Shown piece after piece: positions 1 to 8,008 of a stretch of DNA of 64,000 bases. Where the stretch lies: assembly GCA_037445225.1 (NCBI GenBank), contig JBBIKW010000015.1:44168-108167 (forward strand), written 5' to 3'. The notes below the pieces were generated by a model. That model was given only the letters and a program-made list of their open reading frames with translations, ran no database searches and had not been told where the DNA came from. The DNA comes from M3007 sp037445225. Its GTDB lineage: Bacteria > Bacteroidota > Bacteroidia > Chitinophagales > Saprospiraceae. How positions within the stretch are numbered: position 1 is the first letter of the stretch; each line of letters opens with the position of its first letter. The position numbers were made by a program, and so were the translations under genes.

Positions 1-677
1 ACAAGACTTTCGCCGATGGCCAGCAGCCGCAACTCCTTGCCCTTCTCGGCAAAGGCCGCTTTGGCCTGCTCATGGTCGATCTTAATAAAACCAAAGGTGT
101 CGAAGTGACAGCCAATAATGAAGTTGCACGCGATAAAGTCGCTTGCCAGTACAGCGTCGCGGTAATCCATCGTAAAGTTGGATCCAATGGGCAAAATAGC
201 GGCATTCAACGGCGGGCAGGTGCGGGGTATCAGCTGCATATCCGTAGTTAGCGCGGTGTCACCGGCCACATACAAAACGCCATCGGCGGTGTTGATCACA
301 AATCCGACGGGCTCTCCGCCATAAGTGCCGTCCGGAAAACTGCTGCTGTGCACGGCCTGCACCATTTTCACCCGGCCAAAGTCGAACGACCACCATCCCC
401 CTTTGTTCATAGGATGTGCTTGGAAACCCTTTGCGTTATAGTGGGCGTAGATTTCCCAAATGCCTACAATTACAGCGTTGGGGTTGTTTTTCGCCACCGC
501 TTCCACATCGCCCACGTGGTCGCTGTGGGCATGCGTCAGGAAGATGTAGTTGCAGCGAATATCCGCTATGCGGATGTGCGTCGCTAGCGGATTGCCCGAG
601 ATGAACGGGTCAAACAACAGGCGCTTTCCACCGGCCTCTACCAAAAAACACGAATGCCCTAAGTAGGTGATTTTCAT
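1..677 (-). CDS. MBL-fold metal-dependent hydrolase (UPF0173-like), 3' end cut by window
   Basis: The reading frame is open from an ATG at 677 to the window edge (225 codons, no stop seen), so only the last few residues are probably missing, because the family is usually about 225-230 aa. The metallo-beta-lactamase signature THAHSDHVGD lies near residue 50, preceded by MKITYLGHSCF, the usual start of UPF0173 proteins. Later histidine and aspartate positions (AGDTAL, GCHFDTFGF) supply the remaining metal ligands expected of this fold. The family is a predicted binuclear-metal hydrolase with no agreed substrate. It is divergent from the S4-domain gene, and a TATCTTTG box sits just upstream. I am sure of the fold, not of the reaction. 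Confidence 0.9.
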   Translation of the reverse strand, partial: MKITYLGHSCFLVEAGGKRLLFDPFISGNPLATHIRIADIRCNYIFLTHAHSDHVGDVEAVAKNNPNAVIVGIWEIYAHYNAKGFQAHPMNKGGWWSFDFGRVKMVQAVHSSSFPDGTYGGEPVGFVINTADGVLYVAGDTALTTDMQLIPRTCPPLNAAILPIGSNFTMDYRDAVLASDFIACNFIIGCHFDTFGFIKIDHEQAKAAFAEKGKELRLLAIGESL

Positions 678-708
678 GAAAAAGGCCCTTTTTACCCTAA
701 AATTTAGG

Positions 709-716
709 CAAAGATA
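709..716 (-). promoter_or_regulatory. Bacteroidota -7 box for the MBL hydrolase
   Basis: Read on the minus strand the bases are TATCTTTG, matching the TAnnTTTG box recognised by the Bacteroidota primary sigma factor. It lies about 32 bases upstream of the ATG at 677. No good TTG is present 19 bases further upstream, so only the -7 element is supported. Confidence 0.5.
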
Positions 717-818
717 GGCCATGGGAAGTGAAAAACGCCGATTGCCTTTGCGGAAGTTATCCACCTCGTTTTGGGGAAAAGCGCAGAGATGAATGCCCGG
801 GTGGGTCGGCTTTATCGC

Positions 819-826
819 TACTTTTG
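819..826 (+). promoter_or_regulatory. Bacteroidota -7 box for the S4-domain gene
   Basis: TACTTTTG matches TAnnTTTG and lies 29 bases before the ATG at 856, giving a short leader. It is back to back with the box serving the divergent hydrolase. No clear -33 element. Confidence 0.5.
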
Positions 827-855
827 CGGCATTTCACGGAGTATTTTAGGAAAAT

Positions 856-1266
856 ATGGTTAAGGTCCGTGTGGATAAGTGGCTGTGGAGTGTGCGCATT
901 TTTCGAAGTCGAACCCTGGCTGCAGAGGCCTGCAAAGCCGGTCGCGTGCGCATCGGGGGCGAGCCAGTAAAACCCGCGCACCTCATCGCCGAGAACGACG
1001 TCGTCGTCGTGCGCAAAGAGGGCTTCCACTTCCAATTCCGCGTGCTCAAAGCCATCGACAAACGGGTAGGCGCTCCTGTAGCCATCACTTGCTATGAGGA
1101 CATTACGCCCCTCGAAGAGAAAAATAAATACAACGCTTGGTTTATCCAGGTCCACGGAAGCGCGGAAAAGCGCGAAAAAGGAAGTGGGCGCCCTACCAAA
1201 AAAGAACGTCGAGAGCTCGACCGCTTCAAAGAAGCGCCTGAGGCGTGGTTTTTCGACGACGAGTGA
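856..1266 (+). CDS. hslR: RNA-binding S4 domain protein (Hsp15/HslR family)
   Basis: 136 aa. Residues 1-65 form an S4 domain beginning VRVDKWLWSVRIFRSRTLA, followed by a basic and acidic tail with GRPTKKERRELDRF, which is the layout of Hsp15. In E. coli Hsp15 binds free 50S subunits carrying a nascent chain after premature dissociation and helps recycle stalled ribosomes. Here the role is inferred from the family. The gene is monocistronic and convergent with the SCP2 gene. Length is normal (about 130 aa). Confidence 0.9.
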   Translation: MVKVRVDKWLWSVRIFRSRTLAAEACKAGRVRIGGEPVKPAHLIAENDVVVVRKEGFHFQFRVLKAIDKRVGAPVAITCYEDITPLEEKNKYNAWFIQVHGSAEKREKGSGRPTKKERRELDRFKEAPEAWFFDDE

Positions 1267-1284
1267 GGAAGGGTATTTTCTACC

Positions 1285-1599
1285 CTACATCAGACCAAAG
1301 ACTCGGGCATACTTCAAAATCACACCCGGGTTTCGGATGGAGAGCTTTCCCGACATCATGGCCATCATGGGGTTCATCTCTCCGGCTAAAATTTGGGCGA
1401 ACACTTGGGCCGACGTCTTTACCGAGCACGCCGCTTCCCCCAACAGACCTTCGCTGACGCTTATCTGTCCGCCTTGCAGGCGAACGGTAAACTGGCCGCC
1501 GTCGGCAATGTCAAAGTGGAAAGTCGCATTGTCGCCCTCAAGCCCTTCAGCGGGCGCTCGGCTGGGTAAGTCGAAAAAGAACTGTTTGATATCGAGCAT
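1285..1599 (-). CDS. SCP2 sterol-binding domain protein
   Basis: 104 aa, essentially one SCP2 fold: an amphipathic N-terminal helix (MLDIKQFFFDLPSRA), a beta-rich centre (ATFHFDIADGGQFTVRLQGG) and the characteristic C-terminal stretch LAGEMNPMMAMMSGKLSIRN. The family forms a hydrophobic tunnel binding fatty acyl or lipid ligands. Bacterial single-domain members are predicted soluble lipid carriers with no set pathway. No signal peptide is visible, so it should be cytoplasmic. It converges on the hslR-like gene with an 18-base gap. Confidence 0.87.
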   Translation of the reverse strand: MLDIKQFFFDLPSRAPAEGLEGDNATFHFDIADGGQFTVRLQGGQISVSEGLLGEAACSVKTSAQVFAQILAGEMNPMMAMMSGKLSIRNPGVILKYARVFGLM

Positions 1600-1860
1600 A
1601 CGGCAATGCTTAGTGTGAGATCTTAACTTTTGTCTAACCCCGCCTAGGAGAGGGCCGCGGCTATCTTTTTCGGAGAAAGGAAAAGGGAAGGGGAATTTTG
1701 CCTTTCGCGTCTAGATTCTCTCTTCCATGCGCCGAGTGGTCGGCAAAGATATTCCTTTGTTCTTAAGTTTCCAGTAACCAATGGTCCGTTGAGATTTTAG
1801 GGCAAAAAAAGGTAGAAGCTGTAGGTTTGGATAGTCCACTCAAACACCTAAACTTTTACC

Positions 1861-1955
1861 AAAATTGATTTGCTTGTTCGGGTGTGAGCTGAAAGTGGTA
1901 AAAAATCACCCGGCTATGCTTTAGGCAAAATCGCTGCTCAAGATTAAATGGACTA
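1861..1955. repeat. Direct repeat, copy A
   Basis: Shares with 2265-2374 the blocks AAAATTGATTTGCYTGTTCG, then TAAAAAATCAYCC, then CTTTAGGCRAAATCGCTGCT, then GGACTA, in the same order and with nearly the same spacing. On the minus strand both copies encode F-Y-x-F-x-[LI]-T-P-E-Q-A-N-Q-F, although neither frame is intact. Copy A lacks the short palindromic insertion found in copy B. Confidence 0.75.
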
Positions 1956-1957
1956 TT

Positions 1958-2330
1958 GCCTCGGAGAGGCCGAACATTTGTAGCTCGAATAGACGCACCC
2001 TTCAACCCCGGCTTTGGAGAAGCCGAATATTTGTATTTGTATTTCGTCCAGAAGAGAGGCGTCGGATATCGTTTTCCGGCCCGTCATAGGAATAAAGGTT
2101 AGGCTTCTCCGAAGCCGGTATGGGGTAGATGGTGGTTGCGCAGGGGCTACAAAAGCTAGGTCTCTCCGAGGCCGGAGTGGGTATTTGGAGTGTACGGTTT
2201 GGAGGCATAAGGGTTAGAGCTTCCGGGTAGTTTAGGCCGGAGTATTGAGTGAACTCATGCTGGAAAAATTGATTTGCCTGTTCGGGTGTGATCCCAAAGC
2301 GATAAAAAATCATCCAGCTTATCCGAAGCT
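1958..2330. repeat. Family of five ~15-bp imperfect palindromes
   Basis: Copies are at 1958-1971, 2010-2024, 2102-2116, 2159-2173 and 2316-2330. The best is GGCTTCTCCGAAGCC, a perfect 6-bp stem with a 3-base loop. The others are GGCTTTGGAGAAGCC, GGTCTCTCCGAGGCC, GCCTCGGAGAGGC and AGCTTATCCGAAGCT. Loops are TCC or GGA, so copies occur in both orientations. The two GGA-loop copies are each followed by CGAAYATTTGTA. Spacing is 40-140 bases, so this is not a CRISPR. It could be a small palindromic intergenic element. Confidence 0.65.
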
Positions 2331-2374
2331 ACTTTGCTTTAGGCGAAATCGCTGCTTAAACCTAAACGGACTAT
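2265..2374. repeat. Direct repeat, copy B
   Basis: Second copy of the element at 1861-1955. Relative to copy A it has roughly 14 extra bases containing the palindrome AGCTTATCCGAAGCT, suggesting that the palindrome was inserted into, or lost from, one copy. Confidence 0.75.
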
Positions 2375-2810
2375 TTGTAGAAGCACGCAGCGAGAGGTTA
2401 GAGAGCCATATCGCCTAATAGCAAATCGGTCTGGCGGCTTTGGGCCAGATGGGTATGGTGTTCGGCGGTTCGGCTGGAGTTGTACCTCCACACCTCTCCA
2501 GGTTCGCCGGATTTTATTGCCACAAGGCCCACCTAAAGCGATAAAACTCGTCGTTGGAGTCGCCTTTGCCCTTATATCCGTTGCGATATGGGCGCTTTTA
2601 TCCAAGAAACCCTCGCAGGCCCAAAGCTAACCACTTTCGTCTGCAAGAACCGGTTGAAGAATACAGACCCATCGCTATCCGCCGAAGGGCCATGTACACC
2701 TTGGCTTTTCTTTTTCCGGTCTTTTAAATAACTTTCAGCCCTTCTCTACTTGAAGAATGGGTACCCTTTCCGATGAGTTTTAAAAATGCTTAGAAAGAAC
2801 AGCTTTCCGC

Positions 2811-3731
2811 ATGAACAAACAAATCTTGTGGTTTGAAAATGGATTACTTGTCCTCAGTATTGCCCTAATTTCGGCATGTAGGTTTATGGACGACAGGCCA
2901 ATAGAAGTACCTGCTGCCTTTGATTGGCAAGGGCACCGCGGTGCGCGCGGGTTGGCTCCGGAGAACAGCATTCCGTGCTTTTTGCGCGCCTTGCAATTCC
3001 CTCAAGTCACTACGCTGGAGCTCGATTTGGCGGTTTCCAAAGACCACCAGCTCATCGTCAGCCATGAGCCTTGGTTCCACCCCGACATTTGCCTGCAGCC
3101 TGACGGGAGCCGCATACCCAAACAGCAGGCGGAGCAACAGCGCCTTTACCAGCTCACCGCGGAGGAGATTCGCGCCTACGACTGCGGTCGCTTGCGCCAT
3201 CCGCGCTTCCCGGAGCAGATGCCTCATCCCGCCTATAAGCCCACTTTGCGCGAGGTGGTGGAAGCCGTCCGAGCCGCGCATCCTTATCGAGCGGTGCGTT
3301 GGAACATCGAGATCAAAAGTCGCCCCGAATGGGACGGCGTCTTCACGCCTCCGATCGATACTTTTGCGCGCTTGGTAGTAGAGGCTATCGCCGATTTGGG
3401 TTTGCAAGAACACTGCACGGTGCAGTCGTTCGACCCGCGCGCTTTGCGGGCCGTACGCGCTTTGGCGCCTAACCTTCGGTTGGCGCTCTTGGTCGAAAAC
3501 CTGCAGGGCCCCGAGAAAAATGTAGAGGCCCTCGGGTTTACTCCCGCCGTCTACAGCCCTTACCATGCGCTGGTCAGCCGCTCTTTGGTGCGCTTTTGCC
3601 GCCAGCGCGGAATGGCCCTCATCCCTTGGACAGTCAACGACGTGCCCACTATGCGCCGCCTCATCCGCCTCGGTGTCGACGGCATTATCACCGACTATCC
3701 CGATCGCATCGGTCGAGTGGGGCGTCTTTAA
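2811..3731 (+). CDS. Glycerophosphodiester phosphodiesterase lipoprotein
   Basis: 306 aa. A lipoprotein signal ends in the lipobox LISAC (Cys at residue 23), so the enzyme should be membrane-anchored outside the cytoplasm. The GDPD domain starts at residue 41 with GHRGARGLAPENS, which carries the catalytic His and metal-binding Glu. LELDLAVSKDHQLIVSHEP gives the next acidic ligands and second His. The end reads IPWTVNDVPTMRRLIRLGVD, the usual GDPD C-terminus. The family hydrolyses glycerophosphodiesters to sn-glycerol-3-phosphate and an alcohol. The gene stands alone between the repeat-rich region and a convergent gene. Confidence 0.93.
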   Translation: MNKQILWFENGLLVLSIALISACRFMDDRPIEVPAAFDWQGHRGARGLAPENSIPCFLRALQFPQVTTLELDLAVSKDHQLIVSHEPWFHPDICLQPDGSRIPKQQAEQQRLYQLTAEEIRAYDCGRLRHPRFPEQMPHPAYKPTLREVVEAVRAAHPYRAVRWNIEIKSRPEWDGVFTPPIDTFARLVVEAIADLGLQEHCTVQSFDPRALRAVRALAPNLRLALLVENLQGPEKNVEALGFTPAVYSPYHALVSRSLVRFCRQRGMALIPWTVNDVPTMRRLIRLGVDGIITDYPDRIGRVGRL

Positions 3732-3747
3732 GCCGCGGATAGCTCTT

Positions 3748-4557
3748 TCAACGGCGCTTGCCCAGCTGCAGGTTGACGAAAAAGTTGGCGAAGAGGCGCT
3801 GATTGGTCGTAGAGACGAGGATGGGCAGCTCGGTGGGAAACACGTCGAGCATTAGACCTATCTCCAAGGCTCGGACAAACTCGTCGAACGCCCCCCAATC
3901 CAGATGGAGGGCCACTGAGGCGTTGACACCAGGGCGCGGGCTGATCTCGCTCAGACCCTTGGTAAAGGGAGAGGCGCCTTTGATGCGGCCGTTTTCGTCT
4001 AAGAAGAGGCTGGCGTTTTCGTCCGAGTATTTTTCATGCATAATGCGGCAATCGCCCGGACGGGTAGGGTTGGGGTAGCAGATGGCCAAGTAATAAGGCT
4101 TCATCAGCGCGAGCGATGGGCCAAGGGCGTAGCTGACACCTACGGCCACGCCTCGCTGTTTGGCTTTTTCGGAAAAGTAGCGCTTCACGCCCCATGCGCC
4201 GCGCAGGAGTATGGCGTTGTTTTGTTTGCCGAAGATGAAGGGGCGGAAGGAGCGGCTCAACAGGGGGTCGGCACTTTGGCGCTGCTCCTTGGGATGGCGC
4301 AGTTCGCCTACACTGACGTGAAAATAGGTGGTCTTGTAATAAGTGCGCAGGCGACCAAACTCCATGCCGACAGCAAAGCCGCGGGCGGTGGTCAGCCGCG
4401 CGCTGACCGTCGTCTCCCGATTGTACACGACGCCGACATTGCCCGTCAGCGGGTCGGGATATTGGGCTTGTGCTGTATTGCTCATCAGCACCAAGACAGC
4501 GACGAAAAAGACCAGGCGCACCATACCCATCCAGATTTGTTTCAAAAATAACACCAT
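3748..4557 (-). CDS. Probable outer-membrane beta-barrel protein, unknown function
   Basis: 269 aa from the ATG at 4557. A longer frame reaches 4647, but this start places a signal peptide (LVFFVAVLVLMSNTAQAQ) near the N-terminus. The mature part has alternating hydrophobic/polar strands (GNVGVVYNRETTVSARLTT, GFAVGMEFGRLRTYYKTTYF, AVGVSYALGPSLALMKPY) and ends NLQLGKRR, suggesting a small barrel. I recognise the type, common in Bacteroidota, but no named family. It is convergent with the GDPD gene (16-base gap). Confidence 0.7.
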   Translation of the reverse strand: MVLFLKQIWMGMVRLVFFVAVLVLMSNTAQAQYPDPLTGNVGVVYNRETTVSARLTTARGFAVGMEFGRLRTYYKTTYFHVSVGELRHPKEQRQSADPLLSRSFRPFIFGKQNNAILLRGAWGVKRYFSEKAKQRGVAVGVSYALGPSLALMKPYYLAICYPNPTRPGDCRIMHEKYSDENASLFLDENGRIKGASPFTKGLSEISPRPGVNASVALHLDWGAFDEFVRALEIGLMLDVFPTELPILVSTTNQRLFANFFVNLQLGKRR

Positions 4558-4692
4558 TTTTCGACTTACAACGTCTTTTTGAGTGTTTCGGCTTGCGTTT
4601 GGAAAAAGTTTTTCACGGCATAGCTGGGCGGTGCGCGGTATTCTCACGCGAAGCTGTTGTTTTGCAGAGTCGTAGACGGCATTTAGAGCGTC

Positions 4693-6333
4693 ATGTTTTC
4701 GTTTGAGTATCCGGAATACTTGCGATTGCTGTGGTTGTTACCGGTGGTGGTATGGGTGTGGAGCGTCTATCTGTGGTGGCGTCGGCGCGCTTTTTTGCGC
4801 TTAGCTTCTCCTTCGACGCAGGAGCGAGTGTTGCCGGGTTGGTCGGTGGGCCGGTTCTGGCTGAAGAACGCGTTGTTGCTGGTTGCGTTGGCGCTGCTGG
4901 TAGTGGCTGCAGCCAATCCGCGGCGCGGGGTTGTCAAGACTACGGCGGTGCAACAAAGTGCGGACGTGTTCATCGCGCTGGATATCTCCAACAGCATGGG
5001 GGCGCGCGATGTAGCTCCGAGTCGATTAGAGTTCGCTAAGGTCTTAGCGCGTCGGCTGGTGCGCGCCTTAGCAGGCGAGCGCATAGGATTGGTATTTTTT
5101 GCCGGCAGCGCTTACGTAGCTATGCCGCTAACGACCGATAGCGATGCTGCCGACATGGTGCTGCGAACGGCAGCGCCCGAACTCATCAGCACGCAGGGCT
5201 CCGATATCGGCGCTGCGCTCTTGCTGGCTGCGGAGCGCTTCGATCCCGATCCCAATGCCGGGCGGGCGATTATTCTGCTGTCGGACGGCGAAGACCATGA
5301 AAATCGGTTGTTGGAAGCGGTGGAGCGGCTCCAGGACCTGGGCATCGTTGTCTTCAGTGTCGTCGTGGGCTCCGAGGAAGGTGCGCCACTTATAATGGCC
5401 GACGGGCAGTACAAGCGCGACGAGGACGGACAGCTCATCCGCTCGCGTGCCGACAAGATGGCGCTGTGCCGACTGGCCTCTGCTACTCGCGGCGAATGCT
5501 ACGACGCCCGCCAAGGCGATGCCCTCATAGAGGCTATCCGCCTGGAAATAGCGCAGCTCGACCGACGCGCTGTCCAGAGGCGCGCGTCTGACAAGTTTGA
5601 GTCCTACTACTCTTGGTTTGCCCTACCGGCCTTTCTGCTCATAGCCCTGTATGCTGCACTGGGCTGGCGCCGACGCATGTTTCTCTTGGGGGCTGTAGGG
5701 CTCGCATTTGCTCCAGTTTTATCGGCTCAGTCGGCCCAAAAACTCCTGCGCCAAGGCGATGCCCTCTACGGCGAAGGCCGCTATGCCGAGGCCGAAGCCG
5801 CCTATCGACAGGCACAACAGCAGGCGCTCGACGACCCACGGCCCTCCTATAACTTAGGCCATGTGCTCTACCGCCAAGGGCGCTATCCGGAGGCCCAGCA
5901 AGCCTGGGAAAGGGCATTGAGCACTGCTTCAGCACCCGAACAGAAAGCCGATATTTGGTACAACCTGGGCAATGCCTTCGCTCAACAAAACCGATGGGAA
6001 GCGGCTATTCGCGCCTACGAAAACAGCCTTCGCCTGCGGCCCGGAGATCCCGATGCTAAGGTCAACTTGCAGTTGGCTCAGAAGAAGCGCCAACAAAAGC
6101 AGGCATCTGCCCCTTCCGCTTCTGCCGCTGCGGCAAACAACCAGCAGCCGCCGCCCTCCGCCAATCCCACGCCACCGCCGCAGGCCGCTCCATCGCCCTC
6201 CAAACGCATGACACCAGAGGAGGCCAATCGCCTACTGGAAGCAGCAGTGGTGCCCCAAGACCAAAATAACTACCGAAAATATCACCAGCTATCGCCTGAA
6301 AAACACCAGCTGCGACCGCGCAAAGATTGGTAG
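4693..6333 (+). CDS. BatB-BatC fusion: von Willebrand A domain plus TPR
   Basis: 546 aa. Order: two N-terminal membrane helices (about 10-30 and 58-75), a VWA domain (about 90-290) with the MIDAS motif DISNSMG and later LLSDGED, a third helix (about 308-322), then RRRMFLLGAVGLAFAPVLS, which looks like the old signal peptide of a separate BatC, then three TPR units (QGDALYGEGRYAEAEAAYR and repeats) and a Q/P/A-rich tail. In Bacteroidota, batB and batC are normally separate genes in the bat operon, linked to aerotolerance. Here they are one polypeptide, and batA, batD, batE and the MoxR ATPase are not next to it. The fusion implies that the TPR part is extracytoplasmic. Confidence 0.88.
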   Translation: MFSFEYPEYLRLLWLLPVVVWVWSVYLWWRRRAFLRLASPSTQERVLPGWSVGRFWLKNALLLVALALLVVAAANPRRGVVKTTAVQQSADVFIALDISNSMGARDVAPSRLEFAKVLARRLVRALAGERIGLVFFAGSAYVAMPLTTDSDAADMVLRTAAPELISTQGSDIGAALLLAAERFDPDPNAGRAIILLSDGEDHENRLLEAVERLQDLGIVVFSVVVGSEEGAPLIMADGQYKRDEDGQLIRSRADKMALCRLASATRGECYDARQGDALIEAIRLEIAQLDRRAVQRRASDKFESYYSWFALPAFLLIALYAALGWRRRMFLLGAVGLAFAPVLSAQSAQKLLRQGDALYGEGRYAEAEAAYRQAQQQALDDPRPSYNLGHVLYRQGRYPEAQQAWERALSTASAPEQKADIWYNLGNAFAQQNRWEAAIRAYENSLRLRPGDPDAKVNLQLAQKKRQQKQASAPSASAAAANNQQPPPSANPTPPPQAAPSPSKRMTPEEANRLLEAAVVPQDQNNYRKYHQLSPEKHQLRPRKDW

Positions 6334-6364
6334 TTCGGACAACCCTTTATTGGCACATTCCCAC

Positions 6365-7138
6365 ATGACAACGCTCGTTTCGTACAACGTCAACGGCTTG
6401 CGCTCGGCTATTGGAAAAAACTTTCTGGATTGGTTGGCTCAACAGCAACCCGACATCCTATGTCTGCAGGAAATCAAGGCGCAGCCGGAAGACCTTTCGC
6501 TGGCCGAAATCGCGGCCTTAGGCTACCACTGCTATTGGCACGCGGCCGAGAAGAAAGGTTACAGCGGTGTGGCTACCTGGTCGAAGCGCCCGGCCCGCCG
6601 CGTCCTTGCCGGCTGCGGCATAGCCGAATACGACCGGGAAGGGCGCATCCTACGCACCGACTTCGACGGTTGGACGCTGCTCAACTGCTACTTCCCCTCC
6701 GGTACCACGGGCGACGAGCGCCAAGCCTTCAAGATGAAGTTCCTGGACGACTTTTTCAGTTGGATAGATCGACTAAAGGCGGAGCAGCCTAACCTCATCG
6801 TCGCTGGCGACTTCAACATTGCCCACACCGAGCGAGATATCCACGACCCAAAGGGCAACCGGAAGAGCAGCGGCTTTCTGCCCGAAGAGCGCGCCTGGAT
6901 GAGCCGCTGGTTTGCCAACGGCTTTGTCGATGCTTTCCGCTTCAAGCACCCCGACCGCATCGAATACAGCTGGTGGACGTTTCGCGCCAACGCCCGCGCT
7001 AACAACAAAGGTTGGCGCATCGACTACTTCTCCGTCAGCCCTTCACTGGCTGAAAACATTGTCGATGTGCGCCACCTAAGCGAAGTTGTTCACTCCGACC
7101 ACTGCCCCGTGTGGATGCAGATGGCGCTGGCGTATTGA
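6365..7138 (+). CDS. xth: Exodeoxyribonuclease III / AP endonuclease
   Basis: 257 aa from the ATG at 6365, which begins at the conserved MTTLVSYNVNGLRSA; an upstream ATG at 6350 adds only five residues. All hallmark motifs of the Mg-dependent EEP nuclease family are present: YNVNG, LQEIKAQ (metal Glu), SGVATWSK, AGDFNIAH, IDYFSVS and the final SDHCPVWM (catalytic Asp-His). The enzyme cuts DNA 5' of abasic sites and removes 3' blocking groups in base excision repair. It follows the Bat fusion by 31 bases and converges on gldF. Confidence 0.95.
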   Translation: MTTLVSYNVNGLRSAIGKNFLDWLAQQQPDILCLQEIKAQPEDLSLAEIAALGYHCYWHAAEKKGYSGVATWSKRPARRVLAGCGIAEYDREGRILRTDFDGWTLLNCYFPSGTTGDERQAFKMKFLDDFFSWIDRLKAEQPNLIVAGDFNIAHTERDIHDPKGNRKSSGFLPEERAWMSRWFANGFVDAFRFKHPDRIEYSWWTFRANARANNKGWRIDYFSVSPSLAENIVDVRHLSEVVHSDHCPVWMQMALAY

Positions 7139-7251
7139 ACCACACCTCCGCAACGACACCACATGTCGACGCATCCGTCCCTCCAAGGCTTCCCGACAAA
7201 TTTTACCCATTTTAGCGCTACGCTCGGCGCCCATAGGGCCATACAATAGTG

Positions 7252-7983
7252 TTACCAATGGCGCCGGCCAAGCGAGACCACTGTAGCTGCCAAAAAGAAG
7301 GCGATGAGCGATAGGAAATACACTACGTCGCGCGTGTCGATGAGGCCGCGGCTCATTGAGTCGTAGTGGTATTGGATCCCGATGGCCTGTACGATGTCGT
7401 CTGTCTTGCCGAAAAAGATGGGCAATCGGCTAATGAGGTCGAACATTTGAAAAAAGAAGAAGCACAAGAAGGCGCCTAATAGAAACGCTACGATCTGGCT
7501 CTGGGTAAGGGAGGAGGCGAACAGTCCAATGGCTACAAAGGCGGCGGCTAAAAAGAATAGGCCGATATACGAGCCGATGATGCCGCCGCTGTCTAAGTTG
7601 CCCGGCGGCGAACCCAGCTGGTAGATGGTAAAGTAGTAGAGCAGCGTGGGCAAGAGCGCAAAGACGACTAAAGAGAGGTAGGCCAAAAACTTGCCGCCGA
7701 CGATTTGCCAGTCGGAAAGCGGGCGCGTCACCAGCAATTCTAAGGTGCCGGTCTGCATCTCTTCAGAAAGAGACCGCATGGTGACGGCCGGAATGAGGAA
7801 GAGAAACACCTGCGGCGCTATGGCGAACATGCTCTCTAAGCCGGCAAAGCGACCGTCGAGTAGGCTGTACTCCGGAAACACCCACAAGACAAGCCCCAAG
7901 AGCACCAGAAACATGCCGATGACGATGTATCCGATGATGGAGGAAAAGAAGGCGCTGATTTCCTTGAAATAGATGGCGCGCAT
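7252..7983 (-). CDS. gldF: Gliding-motility-type ABC transporter permease GldF
   Basis: 243 aa with six hydrophobic segments. The N-terminus MRAIYFKEISAFFSSIIGY and the segment SEEMQTGTLELLVTRPLSDW are typical of GldF/NosY-type ABC-2 permeases. It lies 25 bases downstream of gldA on the same strand, so they are co-transcribed. In Flavobacterium, GldA, GldF and GldG form an ABC complex once thought essential for gliding, though not universally conserved in gliders. The usual gldG is not next to gldF here; the following gene is convergent xth. Confidence 0.88.
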   Translation of the reverse strand: MRAIYFKEISAFFSSIIGYIVIGMFLVLLGLVLWVFPEYSLLDGRFAGLESMFAIAPQVFLFLIPAVTMRSLSEEMQTGTLELLVTRPLSDWQIVGGKFLAYLSLVVFALLPTLLYYFTIYQLGSPPGNLDSGGIIGSYIGLFFLAAAFVAIGLFASSLTQSQIVAFLLGAFLCFFFFQMFDLISRLPIFFGKTDDIVQAIGIQYHYDSMSRGLIDTRDVVYFLSLIAFFLAATVVSLGRRHW

Positions 7984-8008
7984 ATGAGTGGTTTTGCCTC
8001 AGATCGAG

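Larger units (their letters stand above)
1600..2810. other. 1.2-kb gene-free region with repeats
   Basis: No open frame here has family features or codon usage like its neighbours. The stretch is less GC-rich and carries two ~100-bp direct repeats (1861-1955 and 2265-2374) and at least five ~15-bp palindromes between them. A minus-strand frame at 2002-2313 is only an apparent ORF made from these repeats: it reads P-x-P-A-S-E-[RK]-P twice. It may be the remains of a decayed gene or a non-coding element. Confidence 0.6.

Noticed and set aside
2002..2313. 103-codon minus-strand frame
   Set aside because: It is built from the palindromic and direct repeats, with two repeated P-A-S-E-[RK]-P units, no homologue and no start context.
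1958..2330. CRISPR-like array
   Set aside because: Repeats are only ~15 bp, vary, change orientation and have unequal spacing; no cas genes in the window.
7225..7266. GGCGCC inverted repeat between xth and gldF
   Set aside because: Stem contains a bulge and overlaps the gldF stop; no T-run.
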